Assembly (NCBI RefSeq): GCF_023856365.1
Contig: NC_064535.1
Span: 15,201,863 to 15,265,862 of the forward strand
Reading direction: 5' to 3'
Length of the DNA stretch: 64,000 bases
Source: Brienomyrus brachyistius
Taxonomy: Eukaryota; Chordata; Actinopteri; Osteoglossiformes; Mormyridae
Shown: positions 53,344 to 62,800 of the stretch, piece by piece
How positions within the stretch are numbered: the first letter of the stretch is position 1
Layout of the letters: the number at the start of each line of letters is the position of its first letter
Translations under genes and position numbers: made by a program
Notes under the pieces: model-generated
What the model was told of the DNA's origin: nothing
Seen by the model: only the letters and a program-made list of their open reading frames with translations
Database searches by the model: none

Positions 53344-54376
53344 TGTAACCTTGGGCTGCAAGGTTACGTAACCCCGACTACGCCACCAGAGGCCCTGCCC
53401 CTCAGGACTTCAAATTAACCCCACGACTTCCCTTTGCATGAACACACAGAGACGCATATCCCAGAATTAAAACAATTTATTAACAATAATTTAAAACTGA
53501 ACCCTCCCAGTCAGTAAACAATTACCAGCATATGACACCACTAAAACACACAAACGGGGTTGAGAGCAAAACTCAGGTGCTGGTGGTCCAATACTATAAT
53601 CACGCCTTAACCCCTTAGCCAGCCAGGGAAGGTGCTTACCTGGAAGAAGAAAAAGAAGGAAGGGGAGACACCACACACATACCCCCCCAAGGGCACACAC
53701 ATCCAAGTGGGAGTTAATATCAAAAGCACAGCAAACCACATCCTGGAGTTAATACTTCTCACTCACCCCACATTCACTCCATGCAGTGCAAGAATACAAC
53801 CTCCAACCCCCAAACTCCAGCACCACATTCACTGGCTCTCCGCTGTAAATGGGGAAGAGACTAAACTACCCTCCAGACCTCCTACTATACCAGCCAGCAC
53901 CCAGTTAGCCCCGATAACCACGCCCCCCCTTATTCACAACAATGCCGGTACAACGCACATAATCTTACAAAACGAAATCAAAAACAGGCAAAACAGCAGT
54001 GACCAGCTCCTGAGCATCAGCATGGACCCGGACACACTTGTCACCCCGAACCCAGCCTAGGAAGAAGATCAACAGCCCTTACATACCCGGAAGAGAACAG
54101 AAATGCACTCAGCCACCCCGTCCAACCCCTATTACTCATTACCTTATGCCGCAGCCGGGACACGGAACCAACCGCTCACCACCATTTCCGTCGCTCGCAG
54201 AAGTATCGCGGCAGCAATCGAACCTCCCCCACTAGCGGCTTCCCACCGCTTTTATCCACGCTGATCCCAATTAAGACGCCATCATGAACCGCCCCCATTT
54301 ACCTAATCAGCGTCTCATACATACCGCCGAATACGGGATCCGCGGATGACGTCATCCCTAGCGATCACCGGTTACA
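53344..54376 (-). mobile_element. 3' LTR of young Ty3/gypsy element
   Basis: This 1,033-bp LTR runs from TGTAACC to GGTTACA. It is the same length as the copy at 59,895-60,927, and I saw no difference between the two by eye, including in homopolymer runs. In element orientation it holds a short U3 (CRE palindrome at 54,347-54,354), a TATA-like box and an AATAAA near the U5 side. Its terminal 24 bases form a hairpin, GTAACCTTG..CAAGGTTAC. Open frames inside the LTR are chance. Confidence 0.97.
53476..53481 (-). terminator. Polyadenylation signal AATAAA in the 3' LTR
   Basis: Plus-strand TTTATT reads AATAAA on the element strand, about 130 bp before the end of the LTR. The matching hexamer in the 5' LTR is at 60,027-60,032. 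Together with the TATA-like box this would define an R region of roughly 750 nt. Confidence 0.6.
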
Positions 54377-54393
54377 TTCTACCCCCTCCATTT
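54377..54393 (-). other. Polypurine tract of the young gypsy element
   Basis: On the element strand, AAATGGAGGGGGTAGAA lies directly before the TGTAACC start of the 3' LTR. This is the expected position for the plus-strand DNA primer. Confidence 0.85.
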
Positions 54394-54446
54394 GAATCGA
54401 CGTCCCGTCGTTCCCACTCCCGTAGCCACCCCGGGAGACAGACAAG

Positions 54447-57400
54447 TCAATCCCTAGAAGCCCCAAGACTCCCCTCCGAGGGTTCCCCCGCCAAACCCAG
54501 TGCCCCCGAGGTTACAGCCCCAATGCTAGTGCTCACCACAGAAGCTGGAAGGCGATGTGGATTAGAATGTTGCCCCGCCGTTACCCGAGTGCTCCGGCGC
54601 AGGGCTCCAGCCTCAACCCTGGCAGATGGACTATCCAGGGGCCAACCACCTCCTCCTGCAACCGAGCTAGGGTCCTCAACCCCAAGGTCAACTTCCTGTA
54701 CCCCAGTGGAACAGGGCCTAGGCAGTGCCCTTGTCGACTCCCCCTCAGACACCCCTGGCACAGTCACGATCACCCCCGAAACTGACCCTTCATCATAATC
54801 GGCCATGTCTAGCCGGCAAGGATCCCCAAGCCCCGGTCCCCTGGGTTCCTCCCTGGGCCCCGGGGGCGGATGCCTGCTCTGCAGAACACACTTCATCATG
54901 ATCCGGTGTACCTGCTGTACTTGTTCCAAATCCTGAAGGGGTGCCACAGTATACACTACTCCCCCAGGCGCAGGCGCTCGCAACACTTGGTACACCACTG
55001 GGGACCAAACATCCTGGATTTTATTCCGGCCCCGCACTGAATGGTTACGCAAATGCACCAATTGACCCACCTCCAAAGGTGCACACAGGGCCCTTGAATC
55101 ATGCCTTGCTTTCCGATGGTCGGCTGCACGTTTCAACTTCCCCTGGACGCTACTAAATGCCACCTCCAGGCGCCTCTGATGTTCTTGCACCCACTCACAC
55201 ATCATACCCCTCCACGGGTCCGACCTCCGACCCAAGAGAAAATCCACAGGTAACTGAGGTTCCTGACCAAACATCAGGAAGTGTGGAGACTCACCAGTAG
55301 TCTGATGTAGGGTCGTGTTATAACTAAACACCAACTGTGGAAGATACTGTGGCCAGTGGCTCTTCTGTTCTGTCGACAGGGTGCGTAATAAGTTATGCAT
55401 TGTGCGATTGAAACGCTCGCACTGACCATTCCCTTGTGGATGATAAGGGGTAGTGCGAATCTTCTGGATGTTATACAGATCACACAACTGATGAACAATC
55501 GCACTCTCAAAACACCGACCCTGATCAGAATGGAGCCTTGCTGGAACTCCAAAACGATAGAACCATTCCCTGAGGAGAACACCAGCCACCGTAGAAGCTC
55601 GCTGGTCCCGAGTGGGTATAACCTGCGTGAACTTGGAAAATACATCGGTTAATACCAACACTTGTTCCAACCCATCCCTAGAGGGCTCCAAAAATGAGAA
55701 GTCTATGGCTAACACTTCATTTGGCCTATTTGCTAGCAAATGGCCCATCGGCGCTCGTCCCTGTGTCTGAGAAGACTTAGCGAGCATACAACGCTCACAC
55801 TGCTCACACCATTCCCTAATGTCCTTGGCCATCCCTGGCCAAAAACACCTCTGGCGGACCAAAGCCGCTGTCCGCTCGTTGCCCTGATGTCCCTGGGCAT
55901 CATGCAACTGGTACAACACCTCTCTCATTAAAGATGCCGGGAGTAGGAATTGCAACCACCCCTCTCCCCCATCCGGCCTAAAGACCCTACGGTGCAGGAG
56001 ACCATCTGCCACTGTGAGGCGGTCCCACTCCCGCAACAACAGTCGTGCGGCAGGCAACAAACCCTCTCGTTCTGCTTGACTCGGCTTACGTCCTGCCTCC
56101 CAAAAAGGAAGAACAGCACTAATGGTAGGATCCATCTCCTGAAGCTTCCTCAACTCAGCCGAGGAACGCTGCGGGAGCACTGTCATAGCTGATTGCGTCA
56201 CCGGTGGCACCCTTCCCGAAATGGCCTCCTGTAGAGGGGATGGCAACACACCTTCCGGGAACAGGGATACCAAACTCTCAGAATTAAGCTCTAGTTGTTG
56301 CCGCGACAGCGCATCAGCATTTCTATTCGTCCTGCCAGGCCTATAGCGAACCGAAAAATTAAACGCTGCCAGCTCAGCCACCCACCTCTGTTCAGTGGCC
56401 CCCAACTTGGCAGTGCTCAGATGGCTTAAAGGATTATTATCGGTCCACACTACACACTGCTGGCCCCATAAATATTCCCGGAATTTGTCGGTCATTGCCC
56501 ACTTCAACCCCAAAAATTCCAGCTTCATAGAACTGTACTTCCTCTCAGCTGGATTGAGGCTCCGGCTAGCATAGGCCACAGGACGCACCTTTCCCTCCTG
56601 CTCCTGTGAAAGCACAGCCCCTAGTCCATGATGACTAGCATCCACCTCCAAAATGAAAGGCAGAGAAAAGTTTGCAAAAGCCAGAGTCGGAGCATTAATC
56701 AGTCGTACCTTCAGCTGCTGGAAGCTCTCCTCGCATCCGTCTGGCCACACCTCCGCCAACCTCAATTTCTGGCCCCTACGACCCCTACCCCCCCCTTGTT
56801 CTGCTACCAGGCGATGTAGGGGGCCCGCCAGTCTGGCAAATCCCTCTACAAAGCGGCGATAATAACTGGCGAAACCCAGGAAAGACCGCAATTCCTGGAT
56901 GTTCCTCGGCCTAGGCCAATTTGCTACTGCAGACACCTTCTCCGGGTCGGTAGAGACGCCATCCCGGGAGATCCGATGGCCAAGGTAGCGCACCTCCTTC
57001 CCAAAAAAGCAACACTTCTCCAGATTAGCCTTCACTCCCTCCCTCTGTAGTCGTCCCAACACCAACTCCAGACGCTTCAGATGTTCACCTGCATCAGAGG
57101 AAAAGATGATAATATCATCCAAGTACAACCATAAAGACTGCCCATTCTGATCCCCAAAAATCCGTTCCATCAATTGCTGGAATGTACTAGGCGCATTACA
57201 CAACCCAAAGGGCATTCTATTAAACTCGAACAGCCCAAAGGGGGTACAAAAAGCTGTCTTCGGACGATCACTCTCGGTTACAGGGATTTGATGGTATCCA
57301 CTCGACAAGTCAATAGTGGAAAACCACTGAGCCCCGGATAGAGAGTCTAATGTCTCCTCGATGCGAGGCAGGGGAAATGCATCCCTACGGGTTTTGCTGT

Positions 57401-58670
57401 TCAACTGCCGATAATCCACACACATCCTCAAGCGGCCATCCTTCTTTTTCACCAGCACAATGGGAGAGGCAAAGGGGCTGCAACTTTCCCGAATAACTTG
57501 ACTATCTAACAATTGATGAATATGAGCCCTCACAGCCTCATAATCCGACGGGGGGATACGTCTAAACCTTTGTCTGACCGGCTTATCATCCATAAGGGGA
57601 ATATCATGTGACAGGAGCGTAGTACATCCCAAGTCACCCTCCGATGACGAAAACACTCCAGCATATTGCCTCAACACACCCCTAACACGTTCCTGCTCTA
57701 CTGAGGGCAATACTGACAGGTCAAGTCCCTGAATTTGCTCCAACACTGAATGGTAAGCACCCATATGGGCATTCACAGAAAGGGTTACCCCACCCAAGGT
57801 ACTCCCCTCCCCAAGGGGCTGATCTACCAGCCCCACCTTCTCTGTCACCCCGGGAGGCAGACTTACTACTTGGGCCTGTGTCACTATACCCACTGGACAG
57901 CGCGGATAAAGAGTGGCCATAGTTTTGTTGACATTCAAAATGGGAACATACACAGTCCCCTTGGTTACTCTGAGGAAAGCCGGAAGGGGCAACAAACTAC
58001 TTGGAAGCTGCCGAGCGGCACTGGTGGGCTCAAATACAACTTCCCCTAAAGCCCCACCCAGCTTTTCGGCACAGGTTGCTGCCACAAATTTAACTGTTCC
58101 CCCAGGTATATAAATAGCCTTTCGTCCTCTTACTTTTACCAATCCCCTGGAGGGAGGATCATTAACAGGAGCTTGCTGGCAAAACTGGAATACTTCCTTC
58201 CACCGTTGAGCCTCTAGGCCAATGGTGGAACCATCAAAGAGGGCTGAACCATGCTGGACAAATAATTCAGTATAACATTCCCTGATCACATTCATCCCCA
58301 GCACCCCTGGTGTACTAGAGCCACCTGACCCGGGAGGATCCCTAACCACCAACCAGCCCCTCTTTGGTAGATGTTTACCCAAAACCTCAACTGCCAACTC
58401 AACATAGCCCACATAAGGTATTTCAAGACCATTTGCCGCCTGTAAATGCAACCAATTACATTCCTTCAATTGGCCCTGCATATGCTCCCGGAAGAGACTC
58501 TCCGGTAGTGTTGACACCATTGACCCTGTATCTAACAAACACTTCACCCCTACCCCCCCTACTTTAACAGTTACCGTAGGGCACTGGCCTACCAATGAGG
58601 AGATGGCCTGACTTACCGGGGTAGGCCGACAGGAGCCAATGTTGCCCCCTTCCAATGAGTGGCTCAGCAC
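54447..58670 (-). CDS. pol: Pol polyprotein of Ty3/gypsy (protease, RT, RNase H, integrase)
   Basis: This open frame of about 1,407 codons would be cleaved to the enzymes that copy and insert the element. Numbered from 58,670 (a GTG, not a likely start): aspartic protease with LLDTGS near 45-50; reverse transcriptase with IDLSSGYH (Asp 454) and YLDD (516-519); RNase H with Asp 677, Glu 718, Asp 744 and Asp 786; integrase zinc motif (His 923, His 928, then CEQCERC at 955-961) and D,D35E core at Asp 990, Asp 1049 and Glu 1085. A C-terminal integrase segment at about 1,199-1,260 (PLEVGQLVHLRNHSV) is followed by a Gly/Pro-rich tail. All catalytic residues are present and no stop interrupts. It lies in the -1 frame relative to gag, open upstream into gag, so expression probably needs frameshifting. 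This is a reading of intact motifs; activity is not shown. Confidence 0.95.
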   Translation of the reverse strand: MLSHSLEGGNIGSCRPTPVSQAISSLVGQCPTVTVKVGGVGVKCLLDTGSMVSTLPESLFREHMQGQLKECNWLHLQAANGLEIPYVGYVELAVEVLGKHLPKRGWLVVRDPPGSGGSSTPGVLGMNVIRECYTELFVQHGSALFDGSTIGLEAQRWKEVFQFCQQAPVNDPPSRGLVKVRGRKAIYIPGGTVKFVAATCAEKLGGALGEVVFEPTSAARQLPSSLLPLPAFLRVTKGTVYVPILNVNKTMATLYPRCPVGIVTQAQVVSLPPGVTEKVGLVDQPLGEGSTLGGVTLSVNAHMGAYHSVLEQIQGLDLSVLPSVEQERVRGVLRQYAGVFSSSEGDLGCTTLLSHDIPLMDDKPVRQRFRRIPPSDYEAVRAHIHQLLDSQVIRESCSPFASPIVLVKKKDGRLRMCVDYRQLNSKTRRDAFPLPRIEETLDSLSGAQWFSTIDLSSGYHQIPVTESDRPKTAFCTPFGLFEFNRMPFGLCNAPSTFQQLMERIFGDQNGQSLWLYLDDIIIFSSDAGEHLKRLELVLGRLQREGVKANLEKCCFFGKEVRYLGHRISRDGVSTDPEKVSAVANWPRPRNIQELRSFLGFASYYRRFVEGFARLAGPLHRLVAEQGGGRGRRGQKLRLAEVWPDGCEESFQQLKVRLINAPTLAFANFSLPFILEVDASHHGLGAVLSQEQEGKVRPVAYASRSLNPAERKYSSMKLEFLGLKWAMTDKFREYLWGQQCVVWTDNNPLSHLSTAKLGATEQRWVAELAAFNFSVRYRPGRTNRNADALSRQQLELNSESLVSLFPEGVLPSPLQEAISGRVPPVTQSAMTVLPQRSSAELRKLQEMDPTISAVLPFWEAGRKPSQAEREGLLPAARLLLREWDRLTVADGLLHRRVFRPDGGEGWLQFLLPASLMREVLYQLHDAQGHQGNERTAALVRQRCFWPGMAKDIREWCEQCERCMLAKSSQTQGRAPMGHLLANRPNEVLAIDFSFLEPSRDGLEQVLVLTDVFSKFTQVIPTRDQRASTVAGVLLREWFYRFGVPARLHSDQGRCFESAIVHQLCDLYNIQKIRTTPYHPQGNGQCERFNRTMHNLLRTLSTEQKSHWPQYLPQLVFSYNTTLHQTTGESPHFLMFGQEPQLPVDFLLGRRSDPWRGMMCEWVQEHQRRLEVAFSSVQGKLKRAADHRKARHDSRALCAPLEVGQLVHLRNHSVRGRNKIQDVWSPVVYQVLRAPAPGGVVYTVAPLQDLEQVQQVHRIMMKCVLQSRHPPPGPREEPRGPGLGDPCRLDMADYDEGSVSGVIVTVPGVSEGESTRALPRPCSTGVQEVDLGVEDPSSVAGGGGWPLDSPSARVEAGALRRSTRVTAGQHSNPHRLPASVVSTSIGAVTSGALGLAGEPSEGSLGASRD

Positions 58671-58681
58671 ATTGGAGGGGC

Positions 58682-58740
58682 CTAGTTTTCCGGAGGCTGG
58701 GATGCAACACCGGCCTGGCCAGCAGAAACCCGGAAACCTG
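58682..58740 (-). promoter_or_regulatory. gag-pol overlap with candidate -1 frameshift site
   Basis: The pol frame is already open through the last codons of gag. The heptamer G GAA AAC sits immediately before the gag stop. It is not a canonical X XXY YYZ slippery sequence because the first triplet is mixed, so the mechanism (frameshift, stop bypass or internal start) is open. No clear pseudoknot was worked out by eye. Confidence 0.4.
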
Positions 58741-59722
58741 ACAACTCAACCCGTTCATTATCACACTCCCGTGCATAGTGGCCCGGCTGCTGACACCTAC
58801 GACAAATAACAGTACCGGAGCGACTCGGGCCCCTCGGCTGCTGCGAACCTGATAGGGCCGAAACACTTTTGGTCAGGAAATTCAATTGCTCCTGGTGTTT
58901 TAGCAACATTCTCTTTAGCTCTGCTAACTCTACACCAGTAGGTGCAGGAGGTAAAGACTCAACCTTAGGTGGGGGTCGAGTGTAATGCATAGCACACAGT
59001 GAGGGCACAGAATGACTCCTACCCCTCCCACATTCACTGGGCCTCCCCTCCCGCTCCCATCGGATGGCTTCGGCCCGAACATCAAGCATGGACAACTGGG
59101 GGGCCTGGCGGACAAAACGCTTCAACTCCCTACGCAGAGCTGGATCATACACATACTCCACAAACTGATCACGCAACAACATATCTGAATGAGGGACAGA
59201 ATCAGGAGCGCGTTGTAACACTTTATCCATCAATGAACAAAGAGCATGAGAATATTCCTGCAATGATTCCCCCTCATGTTGTTTACGTGAAAAGAAACCC
59301 TCCTGTAACTCAACATAGGACTTAGCACAACCATACAAGTCCTTCAAAATGGCAGCGATCACAGGAGGGTCCTCCCTTTCAGCCCTACTCCGATACCGAA
59401 TTTCAGCCTTAGCCTCCCCATCTAGATGATCATACATAAAATAAGCTTCCTCCAATCCATTCAGATGTCGGGCCCTCACGCTAGCCTTTACCTCCTCCAA
59501 CCATTCATCCACCCCAATCCCAAAAGTTCCCCGAAACACCGGGCACCTCCGCTCCCTGGGAATATACAACCGTTCCATCCCAGTGTTAACCAAATGCCCG
59601 TCAGTCCTCGCCGATGACCCGCTGGTGCTTGGCTGTACGGTGGTATGCTCCCGCCGAAGGTGTTCATTCTCGGCCTGCAGCTGTTGCACCAAGTCCTTAA
59701 GTCCTTGAACCTCTTCAGACAT
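58682..59722 (-). CDS. gag: Gag protein of Ty3/gypsy
   Basis: Gag builds the virus-like particle and packages the RNA. I choose the ATG at 59,722 (GCCATGT context, 346 residues) because the upstream part of the frame, to 59,797, begins with GTG. Residues 1-26 form a short coiled coil (EEVQGLKDLVQQLQAENEHL). The middle (about 45-240) has the look of a retrotransposon gag domain (GIGVDEWLEEVKASVRARHL; LYGCAKSYVELQEGFF). Near the C-terminus a single CCHC zinc knuckle, CRRCQQPGHYAREC, lies at about 307-320 (58,763-58,804). The stop TAG at 58,682-58,684 is preceded by GGAAAAC, a possible slip site into pol. Similar coiled-coil gag proteins were domesticated in vertebrates, but here LTRs and pol show a mobile element. 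Confidence 0.93.
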   Translation of the reverse strand: MSEEVQGLKDLVQQLQAENEHLRREHTTVQPSTSGSSARTDGHLVNTGMERLYIPRERRCPVFRGTFGIGVDEWLEEVKASVRARHLNGLEEAYFMYDHLDGEAKAEIRYRSRAEREDPPVIAAILKDLYGCAKSYVELQEGFFSRKQHEGESLQEYSHALCSLMDKVLQRAPDSVPHSDMLLRDQFVEYVYDPALRRELKRFVRQAPQLSMLDVRAEAIRWEREGRPSECGRGRSHSVPSLCAMHYTRPPPKVESLPPAPTGVELAELKRMLLKHQEQLNFLTKSVSALSGSQQPRGPSRSGTVICRRCQQPGHYARECDNERVELSGFRVSAGQAGVASQPPEN

Positions 59723-59871
59723 GGCTCCTCCCCACACTGCAGGATATAACACAATTCCAGCCCCAGCTGGTACAGGTAATGTCCCTCGATGGGCCACTGC
59801 TGTTTTGCCTCAAATCAATCCACTAATGACACACCAAAAACTGGGATACTTGTCTCTGGTAAGAAGATGCA
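59723..59871 (-). other. Leader between primer-binding site and gag
   Basis: About 150 nt on the element strand without an ATG in the gag frame. With the R-U5 part this gives an RNA leader of roughly 1 kb before gag. It may hold packaging signals, which cannot be seen directly. Confidence 0.45.
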
Positions 59872-59891
59872 GAATCCTGCCGACTACGCCA
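59872..59891 (-). other. Primer-binding site for tRNA-Ser
   Basis: On the element strand, TGGCGTAGTCGGCAGGATTC starts three bases after the 5' LTR. It is complementary to the 3' end of eukaryotic tRNA-Ser (AGA type), including its CCA. The match is 20 of 20 against the tRNA-Ser sequence as I know it. This primes minus-strand DNA synthesis. Confidence 0.85.
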
Positions 59892-60798
59892 GATTGTAAC
59901 CTTGGGCTGCAAGGTTACGTAACCCCGACTACGCCACCAGAGGCCCTGCCCCTCAGGACTTCAAATTAACCCCACGACTTCCCTTTGCATGAACACACAG
60001 AGACGCATATCCCAGAATTAAAACAATTTATTAACAATAATTTAAAACTGAACCCTCCCAGTCAGTAAACAATTACCAGCATATGACACCACTAAAACAC
60101 ACAAACGGGGTTGAGAGCAAAACTCAGGTGCTGGTGGTCCAATACTATAATCACGCCTTAACCCCTTAGCCAGCCAGGGAAGGTGCTTACCTGGAAGAAG
60201 AAAAAGAAGGAAGGGGAGACACCACACACATACCCCCCCAAGGGCACACACATCCAAGTGGGAGTTAATATCAAAAGCACAGCAAACCACATCCTGGAGT
60301 TAATACTTCTCACTCACCCCACATTCACTCCATGCAGTGCAAGAATACAACCTCCAACCCCCAAACTCCAGCACCACATTCACTGGCTCTCCGCTGTAAA
60401 TGGGGAAGAGACTAAACTACCCTCCAGACCTCCTACTATACCAGCCAGCACCCAGTTAGCCCCGATAACCACGCCCCCCCTTATTCACAACAATGCCGGT
60501 ACAACGCACATAATCTTACAAAACGAAATCAAAAACAGGCAAAACAGCAGTGACCAGCTCCTGAGCATCAGCATGGACCCGGACACACTTGTCACCCCGA
60601 ACCCAGCCTAGGAAGAAGATCAACAGCCCTTACATACCCGGAAGAGAACAGAAATGCACTCAGCCACCCCGTCCAACCCCTATTACTCATTACCTTATGC
60701 CGCAGCCGGGACACGGAACCAACCGCTCACCACCATTTCCGTCGCTCGCAGAAGTATCGCGGCAGCAATCGAACCTCCCCCACTAGCGGCTTCCCACC

Positions 60799-60808
60799 GC
60801 TTTTATCC
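60799..60808 (-). promoter_or_regulatory. TATA-like box of the 5' LTR
   Basis: GGATAAAAGC on the element strand, about 120 bp from the LTR start. Transcription would begin roughly 30 bp further, near 60,770. This is a prediction from position and sequence only. Confidence 0.55.
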
Positions 60809-60897
60809 ACGCTGATCCCAATTAAGACGCCATCATGAACCGCCCCCATTTACCTAATCAGCGTCTCATACATACCGCCGAATACGGGATCCGCGGA

Positions 60898-60905
60898 TGA
60901 CGTCA
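60898..60905 (-). promoter_or_regulatory. CRE/ATF-type palindrome in LTR U3
   Basis: TGACGTCA is a perfect CRE site inside a 14-bp palindrome, GGATGACGTCATCC. The same site is in the other LTR at 54,347-54,354. CREB/ATF factors bind this sequence, so the element may respond to cAMP or stress signalling. Confidence 0.6.
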
Positions 60906-60927
60906 TCCCTAGCGATCACCGGTTACA

Positions 60928-61257
60928 CAAGAATTTAAATACACAGGTAATGAGGCTAACAAGGGGTTGGTGTGAATCATAAAGCAAAACAGGTAATCAA
61001 CAGAGACAGGTAGAACAATTAACAAGTACTGGTACAGGAAAACGGACAGTAGGCGAAACTAATAACAGAAGATCAAGAAGCTTAATAAATTAGGAAACAA
61101 TCTGACACTACGAAACTAAAGCAAAGTAGAATAATTACAAAATCACAAAACACAAGGAGGGCAAACCACAGGAAGAAACTAAGACCTGGGAACAGACTCA
61201 TACTAAACACTAGAAAACAAAAACTCAAATAAGAAATATAGGGGAGGCTAGTTTTAA
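60928..61257. other. Right flank of the young gypsy insertion
   Basis: Purine-rich dispersed-repeat-like DNA (ACACAGGTAATGAGGCTAAC, AACAGGTAATCAACAGAG). It probably continues the repeat seen at 53,060-53,343. No gene. Confidence 0.4.
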
Positions 61258-61324
61258 GGTCAAACCCAAGACCAGAAGGCCCAAGACTGAGCCACTCACT
61301 CTACGCACTGAGCTACACGGCAGT
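61258..61324 (-). repeat. tRNA-like Pol III promoter remnant (SINE head)
   Basis: On the minus strand TAGCTCAGTGCG (61,304-61,315) fits an A box and GGGTTTGACC (61,258-61,267) fits a B box, with GTAGAG between as in tRNA D-arms. The rest does not fold as a tRNA, so this is probably the head of a tRNA-derived SINE. Confidence 0.45.
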
Positions 61325-62290
61325 ATGGGAAGGAAGGGAAACACAAGGGCTGAAGGAAGAGACAGGGAGGACAGGACAGCCAGCAACACCTGTTAACCAA
61401 ACGGGGAGGAGACACAAAGGGCAGGGTCGGACTGGCGCTGACCCTGAGAACGCTGCTTGTAGCTTACATTAGGTATGTACTTATGTCAATGGAACAGTAA
61501 TGTTTGGTATGAATGAAAGAGTCTACTTTTGCAAAGCTGGTAATTTAACAAGATATGGCAAAACTTTGCAAGCCTGTAATATCGGGAGTTTGCTAGATGG
61601 TGAGGGTCATGTGCCAGGGCTAATAAAGCAATATAATGTTTGTGAAATTTCTAGTTTGAACCACACATCTTTGATACTATTTACGGTATAACTGTAAAGC
61701 TTTAGTTTAAGGTGGCATTATAATATAGATTTTGTTTTACAAAAAGGAAGCTGCAAGTTAATGTGACCTAATGTACGAGTTCCAAGCCATCCAGCTTCAT
61801 GATGCCACATCCTACACTAGGAGAAGACGGCACAACACTTACCTGAAAAATGTAACTTGGATTACTTATTATTTTTAATCCAGTTTCAGAAACAATGTTA
61901 AACTTAAAGATTTTTTCAGAGTGAAAATCCATATTGTAAATTATTTAAACTACGTCTTTTCATGTCCCATTTAATGAACCTACCCTGCTATCCTACGTTT
62001 TGGAAATCTTTGTGCATTTCCCTGCAGCCCGTGAACGTGAGAGCCACAATGCAGAAGTGGGAATATCTTTGCCCCCCTCAAAATTGATTCTTTACTTTAC
62101 ATTCGTGCATTGAATCAGCATCTTAATAATCAATTCATCAAGATGCATCAATACGTCTTTCCACACCTAGTTCACTGCATGCACAATTAGCGGCAAGGTA
62201 AGGATAAAGTAGGCAGAAAACACCAATGAGATGTCTGAGGGGTCTGTCATGTGTACCTCTGGTCTAACTTCATTTCTCATCATTCGGTGT
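61325..62290. other. Intergenic DNA
   Basis: Nothing recognisable apart from AATTGATTC..AATCAATTC-type AT-rich sequence near 62,080-62,160, which resembles a diverged dispersed repeat. Confidence 0.45.
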
Positions 62291-62800
62291 TAACTGTGCT
62301 CTTCACCTCTGTTATACCTGTTAACCCCCTTCTCATCTGGGTTAACTCTCTTTCCCACCACTGTTAATCTCTCCCCTGGCCTTAGTTATAACCATGAACT
62401 GTTCCCTTCACCTTGTGTCTGATCGCATAACTCCAGAAGTGTCTTTCTCCTCATAACTGCTATCTCTTCCTCATCAAGGTTTCTATTAAAATCCCACAAA
62501 TTTTCATTGAACTTTAACTCATCCTCAAATTCCTATTGACTCCACCCATCATCCTTAACCACTCCCCTCTCCCTGTTCATGATTGGTTCCTTCCATTTAT
62601 ATAAGCCCCTTCCCCAATCACCCCTCCTCTCTGCACCCATCAACTATTGGCTCTCTGTCCATCTTAGGACTGTTGCCTCTAAATCCTCCAACCATCACTC
62701 CTAGTCTCTCCACATCTCGATTCATCCCTCCCCTAATCTTTCCATCATTACTGTTCACTTTTTTATTCCTCTCCCGGCCAGTAGTTCCCAGGTCCAGCAA
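62291..62800. repeat. Pyrimidine-rich low-complexity stretch
   Basis: For about 500 bp the plus strand is dominated by C and T, with degenerate returns of TGTTAACC/CTGTTAATC and TCTCCC. The boundaries are approximate. There is no gene; an open frame across part of it is Ser/Pro/Leu-rich from composition alone. Confidence 0.55.

Larger units (their letters stand above)
53344..60927 (-). mobile_element. Full-length Ty3/gypsy LTR retrotransposon
   Basis: The 7,584-bp element reads right to left: 5' LTR (59,895-60,927), primer-binding site, gag (58,682-59,722), pol (54,447-58,670, -1 frame relative to gag), polypurine tract, 3' LTR (53,344-54,376). The order protease, reverse transcriptase, RNase H, integrase is that of Ty3/gypsy. 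Identical-looking LTRs and open genes point to recent insertion. There is no env-like frame and no chromodomain that I can recognise. The 5-bp flanks, GCGAT and CAAGA, do not match, so no target-site duplication is visible. Confidence 0.96.
59895..60927 (-). mobile_element. 5' LTR of young Ty3/gypsy element
   Basis: This LTR carries the promoter that would drive gag-pol. It is offset from the 3' LTR by exactly 6,551 bp, with equal length and no difference seen. In element orientation the first 30 bp contain a TGACGTCA palindrome, and a TATA-like GGATAAAAGC lies about 120-130 bp in. A 12-nt copy of the primer-binding motif (CCGACTACGCCA on the plus strand, 59,925-59,936) sits inside U5, about 30 bp from the LTR edge. 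Confidence 0.97.
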